From contig CANNZV010000423.1 of NCBI GenBank assembly GCA_947561585.1, forward strand, positions 86,248-150,247: a stretch of DNA of 64,000 bases, given 5' to 3'. The stretch comes from Caprella mutica. Taxonomy: Eukaryota > Arthropoda > Malacostraca > Amphipoda > Caprellidae. Positions within the stretch are counted from its first letter, which is position 1, and every line of letters begins with the position of its first letter. Below are positions 63,836 to 64,000 of the stretch, piece after piece. Both the position numbers and the translations under genes were made by a program. The notes below the pieces were generated by a model. The model was not told the DNA's origin. It did no database searches and saw only the letters and a program-made list of their open reading frames with translations.

Positions 63836-64000
63836 CTCTGAAGTTTCACAGAGTAAAAAAAGTATGGCTCATAAAATCTTAATCTCTCTCCCAAAATAAG
63901 TTAAATAATTTTGTAGCATAAAAGAAAAATAGATATTTCTCTCCATTCGTAATTAAAGGGCTTCAAAAAACTGTCACAAACTAACCATCAAAATGTCTAA

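Overview
The window is AT-rich eukaryotic nuclear DNA from an invertebrate animal. Protein-coding exons are short, carry canonical GT/AG borders and are separated by small introns (about 90-2100 bp). C2H2 zinc-finger genes with TGEKPF linkers and an RRM/F-box/LRR gene point to a metazoan. A demosponge-like genome is my guess from base composition and intron size, but nothing here proves it. No rRNA, CRISPR array or bacterial-type operon was seen.

Layout. 0.2-5.7 kb: eight exons of one minus-strand gene (RRM, F-box, leucine-rich repeats) running off the left edge. 5.8-16.3 kb: transposon territory, with a long-TIR mariner relic, a Tc1 transposase relic, a piggyBac-like MITE, two CCAGTCTG elements and a 2.66-kb foldback element with inverted minisatellite arms. 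16.3-31 kb: a block holding a pogo-like element with a TTAA element nested in it, a 26-bp satellite, a 12-finger zinc-finger gene (ZNF-1), a solo LTR, a zinc-finger relic and copy 1 of an unrecognised multi-exon gene (gene X). 31-37 kb: nested short elements, a 2.06-kb TA-flanked element and a broken LINE. 37.1-41.9 kb: copy 2 of the gene X block. 42-47.6 kb: dense nests of short elements and a second foldback. 47.6-64 kb: a direct-orientation repeat of the 16.3-31 kb block, with a shorter satellite, ZNF-2, a LINE 3' end, a dead third zinc-finger copy (ZNF-3), a second copy of the solo LTR, an expanded zinc-finger relic and gene X copy 3, which runs off the right edge.

Three themes stand out. 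(1) Segmental duplication in direct orientation gave three zinc-finger loci, two finger relics and three gene X loci, and transposon insertions that differ between copies give natural empty sites. (2) A set of short non-autonomous elements (families A, A', B, C) share CCAG-type ends, make 8-bp target duplications, insert into one another and share an internal core close to TTAATGGTAACATAGGAATT despite unrelated flanking arms. No transposase for them is present here. (3) The zinc-finger paralogues have nearly identical N-termini but reshuffled fingers that differ mainly at DNA-contact positions. Family names for repeats are inferred from ends and target duplications; no database was searched.
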